The notes under the pieces were generated by a model. The model ran no database searches. It had not been told where the DNA came from and was given only the letters and a program-made list of their open reading frames with translations. The translations under genes and the position numbers were made by a program. Source: Dioscorea cayenensis subsp. rotundata (Eukaryota; Streptophyta; Magnoliopsida; Dioscoreales; Dioscoreaceae). Taken from it: DNA of 64,000 bases. Location of the stretch: contig NC_052475.1 of NCBI RefSeq assembly GCF_009730915.1, positions 26,845,016 through 26,909,015 on the forward strand, in the 5' to 3' direction. This document shows positions 12,744-26,884 of the stretch, one piece after another (the first letter of the stretch is position 1; every line of letters begins with the position of its first letter).

Positions 12744-15700
12744 GAAGGTTCACACCTCTCTCGTCCAAAAACCCTAACAAAACCCGAGCTTCGAGCTTAA
12801 ATAGGGGTTATTTTGCAAATAGCACCCTACATTATCAATTTATTGATGAATGTATATATATATATAATTATGACATTTCACAAGCGGATATAGGTAAAAA
12901 AAAAACGCATCAAAGGCTGGCCCAAGAAAGGCCCATAATAAATTATTGTTAGCCATTTGATACTTTTTGTATCCAATTAGGATTGTAAACAAATCAATAT
13001 GATCATTAGAATTAGAAGCTAACAAGTCCTTAGCTCTGCCATTTATAAACTAAACGAGTGGTTTCAAGTTTAACTTTTAAGCTTGTAAGATAAATGAGCC
13101 GAGCTTAAACAACCTAAAACTTAGCTTATTAAAACTTGTCAACGGCTCGAGACTGTAACGCGTTGGTGTTGTAGTAATTTAAATATCTCATTTTCTATTA
13201 TAGCTAGATGTATTGTAGTTAACTTATTATAACTAAAGAAATCAAGCTCTAGCTTTACATTAATAATTCTAGCAAGCTTGATAAATGAAGCTCAATGTAA
13301 GTTTAACTAAAGCCTGGGTTCAGTTAAAATAGTGTCAAGCAAAGCTTGCATATAACAAAGCTCATCATGAATACAATTCTATATCCTATAAAGAAAATAA
13401 GATGACTAATAGATGTTTATTTAAATGGTAATGCTTAAGTTGCTTGAGTAGATAATTTCGAGTTTAAATTTGTATACGAGAAAAACACTCACCAACAACA
13501 TTTACTACCTCTTTACAGAGCTCTCAACGTATTGTCCCGCAATGTGAACCAATGTCAAATAGTTAAGGCACAACTTGAATTTAAACAAAATAAAATAAAG
13601 TTGACGTTATATATATATAATAATAATAATAAAAGGATGAAAGGAAAAGGTTGAAATGGGATTGCTTGAAATGGAAATTTGCAAGTTGATGTATATGTGT
13701 GTGATTGCATTGAAAATTGGAAGTGAAGGGGGCTTTCTAGGAAGGAAGCCAGTTGTGCTCCTTTTGCTTGTTTTCATGTCCGGGTGTTACTTTCTGGTTT
13801 TAGGGTGGTACCATTCGTCCTTAGTTTTGTCTTCTCCCTTAACTTTTCCTTTCTCTTGTCCACTCCACTTCTATCTTTTCAACCTCTCACTTCTTATATT
13901 TTCCTTTTTCTTTAACAAGATGTGTTATTTTGTTTATTTATTCATTTATATTATAAATATTAACAAATCTATTGAACTTATGTTTCACCACCTCTTTATT
14001 TGGAAAAGTTGCTTTCTTTTTACTATTTTTATTCATATATGTATATATAATCAGCATTTTGTGATTATTTCAACACATAAACTACTTACATTGGTCAAAT
14101 CACTTAATCAATACTTAAATGTGAAGAAATATATCAAGGAAAGACATTAAGATGTAGATAAAACATTAATAATCCTATCAATTCTAGCCAAAAGGCAATA
14201 AACTAAACTCTTCTCTCTTTATAACATTAACTTGAATTTAAGCTTTGAAAATTCAATGTTGTTAGCGTCTAGTCTCAATCTTTGTGACATCTCTATCTAC
14301 TTGAAAAGCAAAACTAGTTTTGGCTTTTTGTTTAATATTCATGTGTCGATGTAATGAATCAATCATCATGGTATCATGTTTTTGTGAGGTTCCGGTATTA
14401 TTTTGTAAGGATATGACGAAATGGCGGCACCTTCCACACCTCTAGTCCTTGAGTTGAGACGTAACATACCAAATTGATAGTTTGAGTCAAATAAAAAAAC
14501 ATAATTAGTGGACTTTAAGAAAAGAATTAACATCGGATGATAATTAGTTGAAGATAATTAGAACAATATGGATCGAGACATTCTTAATAAAAATAGTACT
14601 TGTGAACTCATTCAACAATTTGCTACAATAAATTACTTCAAAAATTTTCAAAGATTGTGACACAATGAAATGACGCGATGCCGGCACCTTCCATATTTTT
14701 TAATCTTTTTAAGGTTACGTTCTTTATTTGGCTACATGCAAACCTTAATATTTTGTAGTTTAGGACATTGTCAAAAAGAAAGGAAGATGGATTTGTTCTC
14801 TTTCTTTGTACTTGATGTTACAAAAATCATATTTATTGATAAAAAATAAATTATGAATGAAACATAAATTTTCATAAATTAATTTTTATTAGGCTAATAG
14901 CTTACCAAAAAAAAAAGAGTAAATCTAACAAAAATTATTATAAACTAAGACACTAATTCTTATATCTGATCTCAAAGATCATTAAATTAGAATAATTAAA
15001 ACTCAACATTAGCATAAATAAATCTCAGAATGATATTCACTTGAGCAAAACATAATAGATATTTCAAGAGATATCATAATTCCTTTTATTTATTTCATTT
15101 CATTGTAAAACTCTTGACATAATCTTGTATGGCAGCAAATATAATACCTTAATAATATAACAAAATTACTCTTCTTTCTCTTTTCTAATTTTCTAATTTA
15201 TGTTAACATTGTTTCATAACCTAAAGTTCAAGACTACACCATTAATTAACAAGCTTTAATGTAGTTGTTGCTATCAAGGAATGCATTTATATTTTCATAT
15301 ATAACATTGTTTTATAAACATTAATGATTCCTATTTGATAAGGTTAGGTTTTGGCTAGAAGTGTCAACTCTATTATCTTAGTGAACATGATAAAATTTAT
15401 CAAGATAACATCATATACAATAAAAAAAAAAATCAATTCAATGGGTTTATATAGATTTAAATTTGATACAATAAACAAAGTATTAAAACAAGATCACTTA
15501 TTAATAATAATGAAATGTCTAATAAAATAAAGTATGCCAATATAAAGAGAAACCAAGAAATAGAATTTAGTTTGTTATGAATTGAAAAGATTAGTAGTGT
15601 GAGTGGTTACTTAGCAATATACAAGAGTTCTCTGACAAATGGTAGGTATGATTACTGGTTTTCAAAGTTAAATAGCAAAGAAGGTGCTAAAGAAGAAGAC

Positions 15701-18063
15701 TAACAAGCAAGGGTTTGGTGAGCATGCATGCCAACAGGGGACAACCCTTGTGGTTCAACCACTGCCCTAATGGGGCCATGTTGTAACCATTATCATGACA
15801 TTATACTATTCAAATTCAAATTGTTCAACTATTTATTTTATTTATTTTTTTATCTTTTTTATAAAACCGACAAACTGAACCAAACTGAAATATCATTATT
15901 TATGTACTATAATTAAATTTATATAGATTATATATATATTATAGTAAGAGAAATTAGAAAGAAATTTAGTGTTAATATTTTAATTATGAATTTTATTTAA
16001 AGGATATTAATATGATTTTGATTTAAATTTATGTAAATAAAAGGAAATGAAAGAGGTCATTGAATGAGTTCAATGGGCAACTAAATTGAATGGGTGAGCA
16101 AGAAGAGCATCATAGAATCACAAGATGGTACTGCTTCATTAATGCATGCATGAAATTTTCCTCATGGAAGTTGAATCAATTAATTCAAACTTGCCCAATT
16201 GCAATGCAACCCACCAAACTTTCATACAAGATTTTTTTTATTTTTTTTAAGAATAATTATAACATTTTCATTTAAGTTTTTAAATTTGTAATTGATTTAA
16301 AAATACACCATTTAATACATGAAGATAATAATAATGGAAATTGTTTTAATAATATATAAGCAAAAAACCAAAAATTAAATAAAACTAATAAAAAGTTGGT
16401 AATTGTTAATACATTTTTTTTAATATTGATTTATATATTCTCGATAATATTATTTATCTATGCATATTTATATAAACAAATAAATACCTATATATATATA
16501 TAATTTTTTAAAAACAATTTAGCTGACTTTGGAGATATTACTAAAGAATCATATAAACAAATAATAATAATTTGGAAGATAGACAAGTAAATGCAATATT
16601 TATTTTATATATTATTGCAATTACTAATTTTTTGTGAAGGATATGCAATCAAACAATAACCAAAATTTTTATATTTATTGAAAAAATAAAAAGAATCCTA
16701 ATAATTACCAAAAAAGTAAAAGAAAGGAAATAAATAAAGGTGACAAGGTTGAAGAGGAGCATGAGGTATTAGAGGCAGAATCTTTTTCACAAGCTTAGCC
16801 CTAAAGCAAAGTTAAAAACTTAGAGCAGCTCTTGACCTTCTCTCCAACTCCAAACATGCACATTTAATTATTATTTTATCCATAAACAGTGAAAAGAAAC
16901 AGAATTTAAACTCAAAAACTCCAAATTAAAGAAAAGGACCAGACCTACTCCTCACTCAATTGTCTTTTTCACTATTTAACTTTTCACACAAAATAGAAAC
17001 TTGAAACTATGACAAGTATGTCTTTTTCCACTTCTCTTTTATTCTATAATAATTTTAAATAATATTTATATAGAGAGAAAAAAAGGGAGAATAAAATCTC
17101 TTATTCTAACGGGTGTTTTAGAAACTTATATTTCACTATAAATTCTTTTTTTATAAATAACTTACCTTTGGTTGTTGGGTGTTAAATCAGGATTAAGGTT
17201 TTATTCTGTCTTTTTATTACTTGTCTAAGCACACAAGCATACTGTTATGGAAATTATATTAGTTTATTTTGAAATTTTTAAAAAAGTGTATTTTATTATT
17301 TTTTAATCAGTTTAGTTTTAAGATATGTGTGATAATATGAACAAGAAAATAAAACAAAGCTCTTTTTCTTCTTGTCTTTATCACTGTTACTTTCACTGTT
17401 TAAGAGATGAGACTGGTACTTAACAAAGCCTCTCTCAGTGCTCACTACTAGTATTAAATTTCACGGAAAAACACTCAAAATAATTTTTATTTATTCTTGG
17501 GTGTATGCGCATCTGATTCTATGTTAAGTGGGCATTGATTCGCCCTGTCTCCTTTCTTTATTGCAAGAACTATTTAAATTTCTTTTTTTTTAATTAATTA
17601 TTATCCTCTACGAAAAGTTCGAAATTTATGCTCACTTTTCTTTATTTTTTTTTCTATTCTGTCCTTTTCTTGGTTATTTCTTTATTTTATTGTTTTTTAA
17701 AAACTAATTTCAAATTTCTCTCATCCGTTTCCCTTGTTACTTAACGTTTCCCGCGTTTCCCAAAATGACTCGGCAAAAACCAGCAATATAGTTTTTTTTT
17801 TCTTTTTAATTCTTTCTCTACTGCGATTTATTTGTTTTACTCTTAAATAACATTAAACTTAAATTCCACATTCGTTTCCCGCACTTTAACGCGTTTCCCA
17901 TACGTTTCCTAACTCTGTCTTCGGACAAACCAAAAGATACCGGGAAAGTTGAAGTAAATAAATCTAAAAACACAAAAATAAAACTGAGATTTAAACAAAA
18001 ATTCTTTAAAAAAACTATGTACATTACTATACAAAAATGGGGAAAAAAAAAGAGAAAATATTA
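12744..18063. other. AT-rich intergenic region
   Basis: The first few hundred bases hold the RIO1 leader and promoter (reading leftward). The rest is strongly AT-rich with many short A/T runs, and I recognise no gene in it. A long open frame at 13656-14150 has no family resemblance and a composition typical of T-rich non-coding DNA. The end near 17.8-18.06 kb is probably the F-box gene 3' UTR. Confidence 0.5.
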
Positions 18064-19419
18064 CTAGTTAATCCAGCGATCCAATGGCGCGCACTGAGCT
18101 TTATGAGAGAGTTTCCAATCAAGTGCTTGGCACGCGCGAGAACAGTAGTTAACGAGGCCACAAACGGAGCAACGACGGAATTCGTGACGGCGTGTCTCAG
18201 GACGGCCGCAACCCACGTGCGAACAGAGACGGAGACCGTCAGGTTCAAGACGGCGTGAACTGAACCAGTCGATGAGGAAACGGTTCGCGGGGTGCGGGTC
18301 GAGTGGGGGAATGGCACACCCGAAGTCCGATAAGAGAGGACAAGCGGATCCAGAGGAGGATCCGATAAGGGGGAGGGAGAGAGGGTGGGAGAGGGCGGCG
18401 GCGAGTTCGCGGGCGTTGGCGTGGAGGAGAAAACGGCGGCCGTCGGGGACGGAGCGGCGCACACCGTATCCGTCCTGGAGACAGTGACCGAGCTCGCGAA
18501 GGGCGTCGACGTGGCTGAGAAGGGCGGCGCGGGCGCAGAGCGCAGCACCGGCGCGGAGGTCTTTGTCGGACTTGGAGCCGCCGCTGCCGTTGAACTGGAT
18601 GACGGCTAGAGAGTAGAGAGCCGGCGGGTGAGAGGACATGGCGGCTCGCGCCATCAGCGACGCGCCGCTCCCTCGGCTCCCCAAGCAGTAGAACCGGATC
18701 TGAGATAAAAAATAGGAAAAAATAATTGATTTTTTTTTATATATAAAAAGGGTTTTGGATAACTTTTGGGGTTTTCGTCTTCAAAAAATTGAATTTTTAG
18801 AGAAAAAAATTGGGAGTTCTATAAAAATTTATTGGAAAATTAAGTAAACAAATTAAGGGAATTAGGTTTAGAAATTCGTAGAAAGTGGGAAGGAGGAAGG
18901 TGAACTGGTGAAGCAAGGAACAAACCATGCCGAGAGTGTAGCAAGCTTCAAGATTGCCGGCATCAGCACAGAGCTTCAAGAAGCGATGAGCCGATCCCGA
19001 CCAATTCTTAGCCCTAATCGCCAGCGAGTTCTTCGAAGCTTTCGATAGAACCAACGGATTCATCCCCAAACCATTGAATCTCTTGCACCTGAACCCAAAA
19101 TAGACCATCCTTCAATCAAAATCAAAACCAAAAACACCAAAAGGGAAAGAGAGAGACGGTACGTGATGAGGACGTTGACGAGATCAGAAGGAGAGGAGGC
19201 GGAGACGGCGAGCTTCGAAAGGATGGAGAGGACGAGGTCATCATGAAGCCATTCGAAGAACTCCGTTCGGTCGCCGGGGCGAAACCGTTTGCGGGGCGGA
19301 TCTTGTGTTCGCGAAGATCCGAATCCGAAGGGGTTTCGTCGTTTGAGACTCTCGTTATTCCCAGTGGCGTCGTTATCGGATCCGGGTTTCGGGTATGCCC
19401 CGCCGCTCCGAGTCCGCAT
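18064..19419 (-). CDS. F-box protein with Sel1-like region and C-terminal MYND zinc finger (At1g67340 type)
   Basis: Predicted substrate-recognition subunit of an SCF ubiquitin ligase. Three inferred exons, 19419-19163, 19088-18926 and 18699-18064, give 351 aa with phases 2, 0 and end. Residues about 50-100 form the F-box (FFEWLHDDLVLSILSKL then TCKRFNGLG). The middle region has Sel1/TPR-like repeats (GNLEACYTLGM; HVDALRELGHCLQDGYGV). The C-terminus is a MYND-type zinc finger, with CSHVGCGRPETRR, RRCSVCGLVNYCSRAC and HKAQC supplying the Cys/His ligands. Architecture and wording match the plant F-box/MYND proteins of the At1g67340 and At5g50450 group, whose physiological targets are poorly known. 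Exon 3 is strikingly GC-rich against its AT-rich surroundings. The start is the first Met, 19417-19419. No frameshift is seen. Confidence 0.9.
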
Positions 19420-22400
19420 GACTGACGATGCGAGGCCGACGAAGCTCGAGACGTTGGAGAATTTAAGAGACGGGTTGGAGAGAGATCATAATTAATAATT
19501 ATTTTTTTTAAAAGGATTTAATTATTAAAAAAAATATATAGAGAAAGAAATTTTCATGTGATGACGGTTTTACCCTCACTTAACTGCAAGTAATTACGTT
19601 ATCACCCACACGGTCAAAGTCTGGGTTTTGACCGGAGGGTCCGTCCGTTGCTTTCCTCGAAGGAAATCTAACACCAAAACCCACGTTCACTTTTTATTTT
19701 CATTTTTATTTTTTCTTTTATAATTTTAGTCTCTTGAGATTATGAATTATTTTTTAAGGAATAAATAAATAAATACATAATTTGCAAATGAAATGGTCCT
19801 GGGTTAGATTCATTTTTAATGCAGTAAATTAAAGTATTTAGTTTATTCATTCCTTTTTTTTTAATTATTTTTTAAATATAATTTATTATTTATTATTTTG
19901 TTAAAACACAAAGTTAAAGTATTTAATTTCTAATTCCATACATGTGGACCAAGAGTTTATTTTTTGTGTATATATATTTGTGATTAAAATAAATTAAAGA
20001 AAAACGTGGTTCAGTTGAATGAATGGAAAATTAAAACTCGCTAGAATAAGGGTAACAAACTTCAGTTACATGCAAAGACTGAGTTTGCATATGAATAAAT
20101 TCATTGGAAACCAAATAAGAAATTGATGCTGTAGAGAGAATTCAGGTCAAATTTTCAAAGTGAGACTCTTTGTTCAGTTATTTTCTTGACTTCATCCAAA
20201 CAACTTAAGTTGAAAAAATGATGTTCTTGATTTTAGGGCACATATATGACTTTTTGTTTCTTACCCAACAGAAGTGTGCCATGAATTAGGGTTTATTTTT
20301 CAATCTGTTATCATAAGCAACAGAGAAAGATTGAATATTTTTGTATTTTTATTTTTTATAAATAAATCAAATTTAGAAAATTTTGATAATTATTATTTAA
20401 AATAGAGAAAATAACTATAACGATCCAGTAAAAAATGAAATTATTAATGTCTTGACTATTGAATTTTTATTTTTATTTTTATAGTCAATAATTTTTATCG
20501 AGAAACTAACTATGTTTTATGTGTGATTTTAAAATCTTGAAGATCAAATTTTTTTATATAAACTTAATCAAATGAGTTATTAATTTTATTAAGTTGTGAA
20601 TCTCATTTCACATAATTAGAGCACCTAATGTAAGGGTCAAGATAGCAAAGTTTTGATTCCTTTCGGAAGGAGTTAATTAAGGTAATCATATTGCTTGTAT
20701 TATGATTATTTTTTTAAAAAAGGAAAAACGTACAACACATTGAATGCATGTTATTTTTATGTTTGTTTTAAAAAATAAAATACATGAACTATGAGATGAA
20801 ATGGACCACCTTCTCCATGATAAGTAGATGCCTTGTAAGCAAAAACATTCCATACTCTACTTCAATTATTGACTTGATTTTTATTTTTTATATCTTTTTG
20901 AGGATAATTTGAATTTGTAGTGGATGAAGGGTAAACAAAAAAAAAGATGATTAATTTTTCTTGGGTGCTTGAGAAAAAAACATATAAGTAATTGCAAAAT
21001 TTACAATTGCAAATATACCCTTCTATATTAAGAGTATGAGTACTATGAGAGGATACATATGGATGTGTTAGTGTAGAATATTAGTCTCTCAAGTCACACA
21101 TAATTGCAAATTTCCCTAAGGTTTATTTAATACATTAATCTATAAAAATATATTATTTACACTACTTTTGTACAAAAACACAAACTAAGAAGTGAAATTA
21201 TTCAAGGTATTATTAATAACTTATTGGCTTAAGGTTTTATCAATGTATTAGATAGGTTGTTGTTCGATGTAGCTAATTATTTATTTTCTTTCTATTTAGA
21301 AAAAAAAAATCGGAGGTTTGCAAGTAACTAACAATAAAAGTTGTTTACATGATTAAGTTATTGGTTAGTATTATTAAGTTCAAATGATTAATTGGATTAG
21401 CGTCGTGAGTTGTTTACTATCTATATGATAAATTTGAGTGAAAAATTTACAAGTTTAGAACAATAGTCTTTAATTAATAGATAACTTCTTGTTTATGATC
21501 CATATCGATCGATAATAAGCTTAATGAGTAAACTAAAATACATAGTTTCAACTTAGGTTTTAACTTTGGCTCATATTTTCTGGACATATATGGTTCAAAA
21601 TACTAGTTAATTAAGTGTTTTTATAAACTTTTTACATTGTGGACCATGTACCAATCATTAATAAAGTTTAATGATCTTTTTTAATAAAAAAAACCCTAAA
21701 TAGATCACCATAGTCATAGACTCGTAGGTTAAGCATTCTCTAGAGATAGGAAGAAAGGAATGGAAAGTTTCTTCATATTTGAGCAAATCAATCTAAGATA
21801 GTTATAGCCCTACAAGAAAAAAAGAAAGAAAAAGAAAAATAAAAGTTATGATGCTTAAAGAGTTAATCTCAAGATCGAACACTAAAATGGCACACAAACC
21901 AAACCTTGATCTTTTGAGATACGATACCAAATCCTAAAATGGCATGTGGAAAAACACAAAGATAAGACTAGTTGGTTGTGATTTAGTGAGGGATTAGACA
22001 TGCCAATGCCATTAATATAAGGTCACTTTTAGGTAAATTTAATGGTCTATTTAGGGTTTCGGTTTGATATATTTAAGATTAGTGGTGATTATGGTTTTGG
22101 AGGTGCCGGCATGGTGTCACCTCTAAGTAAAATAATAAAAAGGCTTGGTCACAATATGACATACATGATATAAAATTAATGCATATAGTGACTTCAAAAG
22201 ATGAAGAGCAAGCAGAGAAAACAATGGAGGTTGACTAGTAGAGTCATTCATAACCATGTAAATTAGTCACTTTATTAATTATTTACTTTACTTTGGAATG
22301 ATTAACTAGTTGGCTACTAATTGATTTTTTTTTCAAGTAGAATTTATTATGTATTCATTTCGGTAATTTTTTTGATGTATCAGTTTTTATATTTTTTTTA

Positions 22401-22968
22401 TTTTACTTTAAAAAAACCCATGAAGTTGCATGTTTATTTATAAAATGTTTTTTAAGTGCATTATGTGCCCACATATATCATGTGAAAATCACATGATGTG
22501 CGATTTTGCATGAATATTCAAAACATAGTTTTAAAAGCATCAAAATTATCTTTAGGGATGGATGTGCAAAAAAAAATACAATAAATAGGAAAGACCATTG
22601 TAAATATTTATTTTTATTAATATATATACACACATCAATCATCTTCTTGTCTATTAGCATCAAATTTTCTATGTAAAATATTTTTGTATTATAAAAAAAA
22701 AGAATTCAAACTTTAACTTATATAAAGTAAGTGTATGTGTTGAGATAATAACTTTACATATATGCATGTTCCGGACACATGGCAATTTTTTCTATATTTT
22801 TCCCTCTACACTCCTCTCGGTTAAAAAATAAAAAATAAAAAAATAAAGTATTGAATCAATATCATCGAATGGTAGTATGGTTGTTTCCTAACATTTGCCA
22901 AACAAAACTAGGATCACCTCTTACTTTGTACACCATCGAATTTATTACTTTAATTTTGTATCTAAAAA

Positions 22969-22971
<3 letters not shown>

Positions 22972-23003
<32 letters not shown>
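22972..23003. repeat. (AT)n microsatellite
   Basis: About 16 uninterrupted AT units within AT-rich intergenic DNA. Confidence 0.9.
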
Positions 23004-23007
<4 letters not shown>

Positions 23008-24151
23008 ATAATAATTTAACCATGAGGAATATGATTACTTAGCTATGCAGTGGATGACAATAAAAGAGGTGTACTAGTATTACTTTCTCCATCTCAATTG
23101 ATTAGCAAATTTAAAGCACACTTAGCCATTCAAATTCAAAGCAGCGTTTCCACCATTAACCCTTTACTCTTTATTCTCCCACTCTACCCTTCTGTTTTAT
23201 TTTTTATTTTTATTTTTATAATTTTTTGTTTCGCATTAACCTTTATCTTTCCTTCTTTTTTCCTTTGTTCGTTTTTAGATATGAAAGCATGGTTGGTGCC
23301 ACATGTTCTTTTTTTTTTAAAAAAAAAAGTAAATTGTTGATATATAGATACATATATATAGATCCAAAGCTTAGTGGTCAGACATTAATGATGTTGATTA
23401 AATTTTTTTCACTTGGTAAATATCATCACTATTTATTAGTGAATAATATAATATATTAATATGTTTTTAAAAAATTATTTTCCTTGATAAACACTTGGAT
23501 AGTTTTCCCACGTGTTAAAAATTAACATTAGTTTACATCTCCATCGCACGCGTTTCATCACGTGCAGTTGACACAACGCCGCACCTGCTCTGTGGAAACT
23601 TTATGGGGTTATCCCTGAAATTATTATTTAATACAAGTCCTAACTTCTTACTTTTATGAACTTTCATTTTTTTTATTTAAAAAAATTATCATTCACTCGT
23701 TTTCAAATTAAAAGAGTTCCAAACATCAAAATAAATATTGATTAAAAGCAAGAATGCCCACGAATATAAATATAAAATTATTTTAAGATTGAATAATTCT
23801 TTCAATCTTATATCAATCACTGTTTTATATTCATTTTTTTTAATATCTTTTTATTCTCTATAAATATTGTTTTATTAGTGCACGAAAATATCAACATTAC
23901 ATACCTTCTCTTTTGATTAGAGAAAAAAAAAAAATTAATCTTTCTTGAATGTTTTGAAAATAAAGATAATTAATTAAGATTGATATAAAAAAACTCTTAT
24001 CTTACAATGAAATGTTTTTTTGGTTTTATAATATGCATAAATTGAAAATGAGTCAAAGCTAATATAATATGAATTAAATAATAATGTTTTTTTACTAATA
24101 AAGTTCAAATTTCAATAACAACCAAACACCATACTATATATATTTGCTACA

Positions 24152-24178
24152 ATAATTAATTAATTAATTAATTAATTT
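24152..24178. repeat. (TTAA)n tetranucleotide repeat
   Basis: About six units of taat/ttaa in AT-rich intergenic DNA. Confidence 0.75.
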
Positions 24179-25006
24179 TCTTTTCCATGAACTCTCTTCT
24201 CAAGATCTCCTTATTCCATGTTCCACATTCCTTTATTCCATTATTCTTGGCACAAGGTCCTTGGATTGTTTAACTGTTAATTAATTATTGCTTAGATATT
24301 CCTTTTTAAAATTTTTTATTTTTAAAAGGAGGAGAATAAGGGAAGGAGATGTTACTTAACATATCCTACTTTGTTCCCTGCATAGTTACACTGACTTAAA
24401 TCACAAGCTTCATTGCTTTGCTTTGCTTCAACTTGTTTTAATTATTTCATCATTGGAAAACTCAAACTTAATCTCTTATTCTTCTGGTTTGTATATGCTA
24501 TTTGAAGACTTTTTAAGGGCTAACAAGTAATTAAAACAACAAATAACTAGTAAATTTTGATAATTCTTATCTAATGTTTTTTGGATTTTTAAAGACACTA
24601 AAGTAAAAGATTTATTTGACAGTAATTGTGTTTTTTTAACCTTCCAAGAGAGCTCCTGTCCTTAAAATGGCCATGCAATATATACATTTATATACATATA
24701 ATCAGAAAATTAGCTTTGAAAAATAACTCATGTTAAATTTTTGAGGCAAAAGTTTGATACTAATATATTATCTTCTATCAAAAGTTTTGAGTAAAAATTA
24801 ATAAATAAATAAACAAATTGAATGATCAAACATATACATATCATATCTTTTCCGATGATTAAGCTTTTATATAAAAGTCATTTAAATTTTTATATATGTT
24901 AAGTATGTTGTTTTTATGTAAAACTCTCTGAATGAACTAAAAATGCCCTCTTTTTTCTGTATAAGTGTGTTCGTTTAAAAAAGACTCAAGAGAGCCTTGA
25001 TCTACC

Positions 25007-25249
25007 TTATTTCATATGCCTTTCACCTCCTCCATGAGGATGATCCTCTGGATTCATTATTATACCAAGGGCTTGGTACCATATCTTATAAAACAAATAG
25101 TGGATATTCCCTACACAAGTCGAAAAAAAGGTTTTTGACCTCTCGGGCCTCGGCTTGTCTTTTAAGCTTTTTGGGCAGGGGGAATAGGGGATTGCTATCA
25201 TCACCCTTTCTCCTATTGTATATGAAAAAGAAAAAGTGAGCGGAGCCAA
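25007..25249 (-). pseudogene. possible relic with an organellar ribosomal protein L2 motif
   Basis: An 80-codon open frame on the minus strand ends in MNPEDHPHGGGE (25057-25022), which is nearly the signature MNPVDHPHGGGEG near the C-terminus of bacterial-type and organellar ribosomal protein uL2 (rpl2). The residues after it (RHMK, stop) and the roughly 60 residues before it do not look like L2. The best reading is a short piece of plastid or mitochondrial rpl2-like DNA inserted in the nuclear genome and decayed. A chance 12-residue match is unlikely but cannot be excluded, because the flanks are unrecognised. It is not likely to be expressed as a functional protein. Confidence 0.35.
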
Positions 25250-26884
25250 TTCTTATACTAACACCAATGACTATTTAGTTTATTGATATCGGATCCCTAT
25301 ATCAAATCTAAAAGTCCAGGTAAGATGAGCACATAAGTGTTTATTAAGTTTGTGGTTGTACTTCACCCATTTGTCAAAATAAATAAATAATAATAATAAA
25401 ATAAAATAAAAAAAATAATCTTTATGCTAACATGTATACCTGGAGTTATTATTTAGGACTCAATGTTAATAATTTAAATTCTTATACTTGCCCATGTGTA
25501 ACTTGTTCAAATATAGAACTCCAATCAATAAATTATTTTTCATGTTTTTTTATACCTATCATGCATGGGTGTAATTTAGAGTTTGTGCAAAATCCTCTAA
25601 ATCAATAGTTTGCAATTTTACATCAATCATCTGATTTCCATTTGTACTCTCTAAATCTATAATTTCAATTCTTATATTCATGTGTCTACAAATTTCCTAC
25701 TTGAACCTATTGAACTGATTGGGCCATGTACATTCCCAGATGAAGGCCATCAAAATTTTCTTGTTGGGCTAAATTGTACATCTGGCCCACTTAAAGATAA
25801 CATTGTTTTGGGTGTTAGGATAGAATGTAATTTCTTGTTTGTAAAAAGTAATTATAAAATGTTTTAAATGGTGGAATAATTATAAGTCAAAATGGATGGA
25901 GGATTGCGGGGAATTTTCAATGTATAACCAACGAAAAATTATTGTATTGAATTAGAGTTGAATAACACAAAATGAAGTGTTTGACCGTAGAGTGTCATTC
26001 AAATAGAAATATAGTTAATATTTGATAGTAATTAATTCAAGATTATATGATATAAAGTTATAAATAGAGTTAATTCGTCTTTGTAGTAATATGATTTATT
26101 CTAATATTATTTTTATTGATAATTAGTTCACAAGATTTAGACTATTGACACACTGTAATTTATACTATAGATTATTCATATATTTGTTTTTTTAATAAAT
26201 ACGACAAATGCAATTGGTTAGAGGTGTGTCAAGAACGGAAGATTAGTATAAATTAATTCATATAATTTAAATGATAAATATTTTAAATTTAAATAATTAT
26301 TTATCTTATGTTTGTCAAATTTAAATATGAGTAGTTTTTTCAAATTTATTTTTTTTAATTTTTTGGTAAATAATATGTCATAATAAATAATTATCAATTA
26401 CTGAGAAATAGCCAATCTCATAAATTGAACTAAAAATCCCAAAATTTATGTGATGGCACATGTATTTTTAAGTTATTAACTCTACGACTGTGTACTTCCA
26501 TATTTCAGTTTCCCAAATTTAAGGTCTTATTTATTTATTAATTAATTAATTTTTATTTCTTATATATATATATATATTATATCGTTGATGGTTGATAAAT
26601 GATAACTTTATCTTAGGTTTATCCAGACAGGTCCCTTCCCTCTTTAGCGGATCGGACTTAAAATTACAAATCACCCGATCCGATACTGGGTCCGGTCCAT
26701 TGTATAGTGAACCCATTAACAAGAAGCCGTGCTTCTCCTCGCCACCGCCTCTCTTTATATGTGCTACAAATCCCGAGGTCGTCTTCAACCATCCGTTGTT
26801 CTCGATCGCCGGCCGCGCTCCTCTCTCTCAGGTACAGGCTACTGCTACTCTTCAATCTCCAAGTCTTCTCTTTTTCTTCCGTTC

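Larger units (their letters stand above)
19420..26884. other. AT-rich intergenic region with simple repeats
   Basis: Between the divergent F-box (-) and SF1 (+) genes. The outer ends must hold both promoters and leaders. The interior is AT-rich with long A/T runs, an (AT)n tract at 22972-23003, a (TTAA)n tract near 24152-24178 and an organelle-like relic near 25.0-25.25 kb. I recognise no intact gene. The last 150 bases before 26885 are GC-rich and stop-free in the SF1 frame and are probably its 5' leader. Confidence 0.5.

Noticed and set aside
13656-14150. 164-codon hydrophobic frame
   Set aside because: T-rich DNA gives Phe/Leu/Ile-rich translation by chance; no motif, no splice context and no recognisable family.
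18027-18609. Several long frames on both strands around F-box exon 3
   Set aside because: GC-rich DNA leaves shadow frames open; only the MYND frame shows family motifs.
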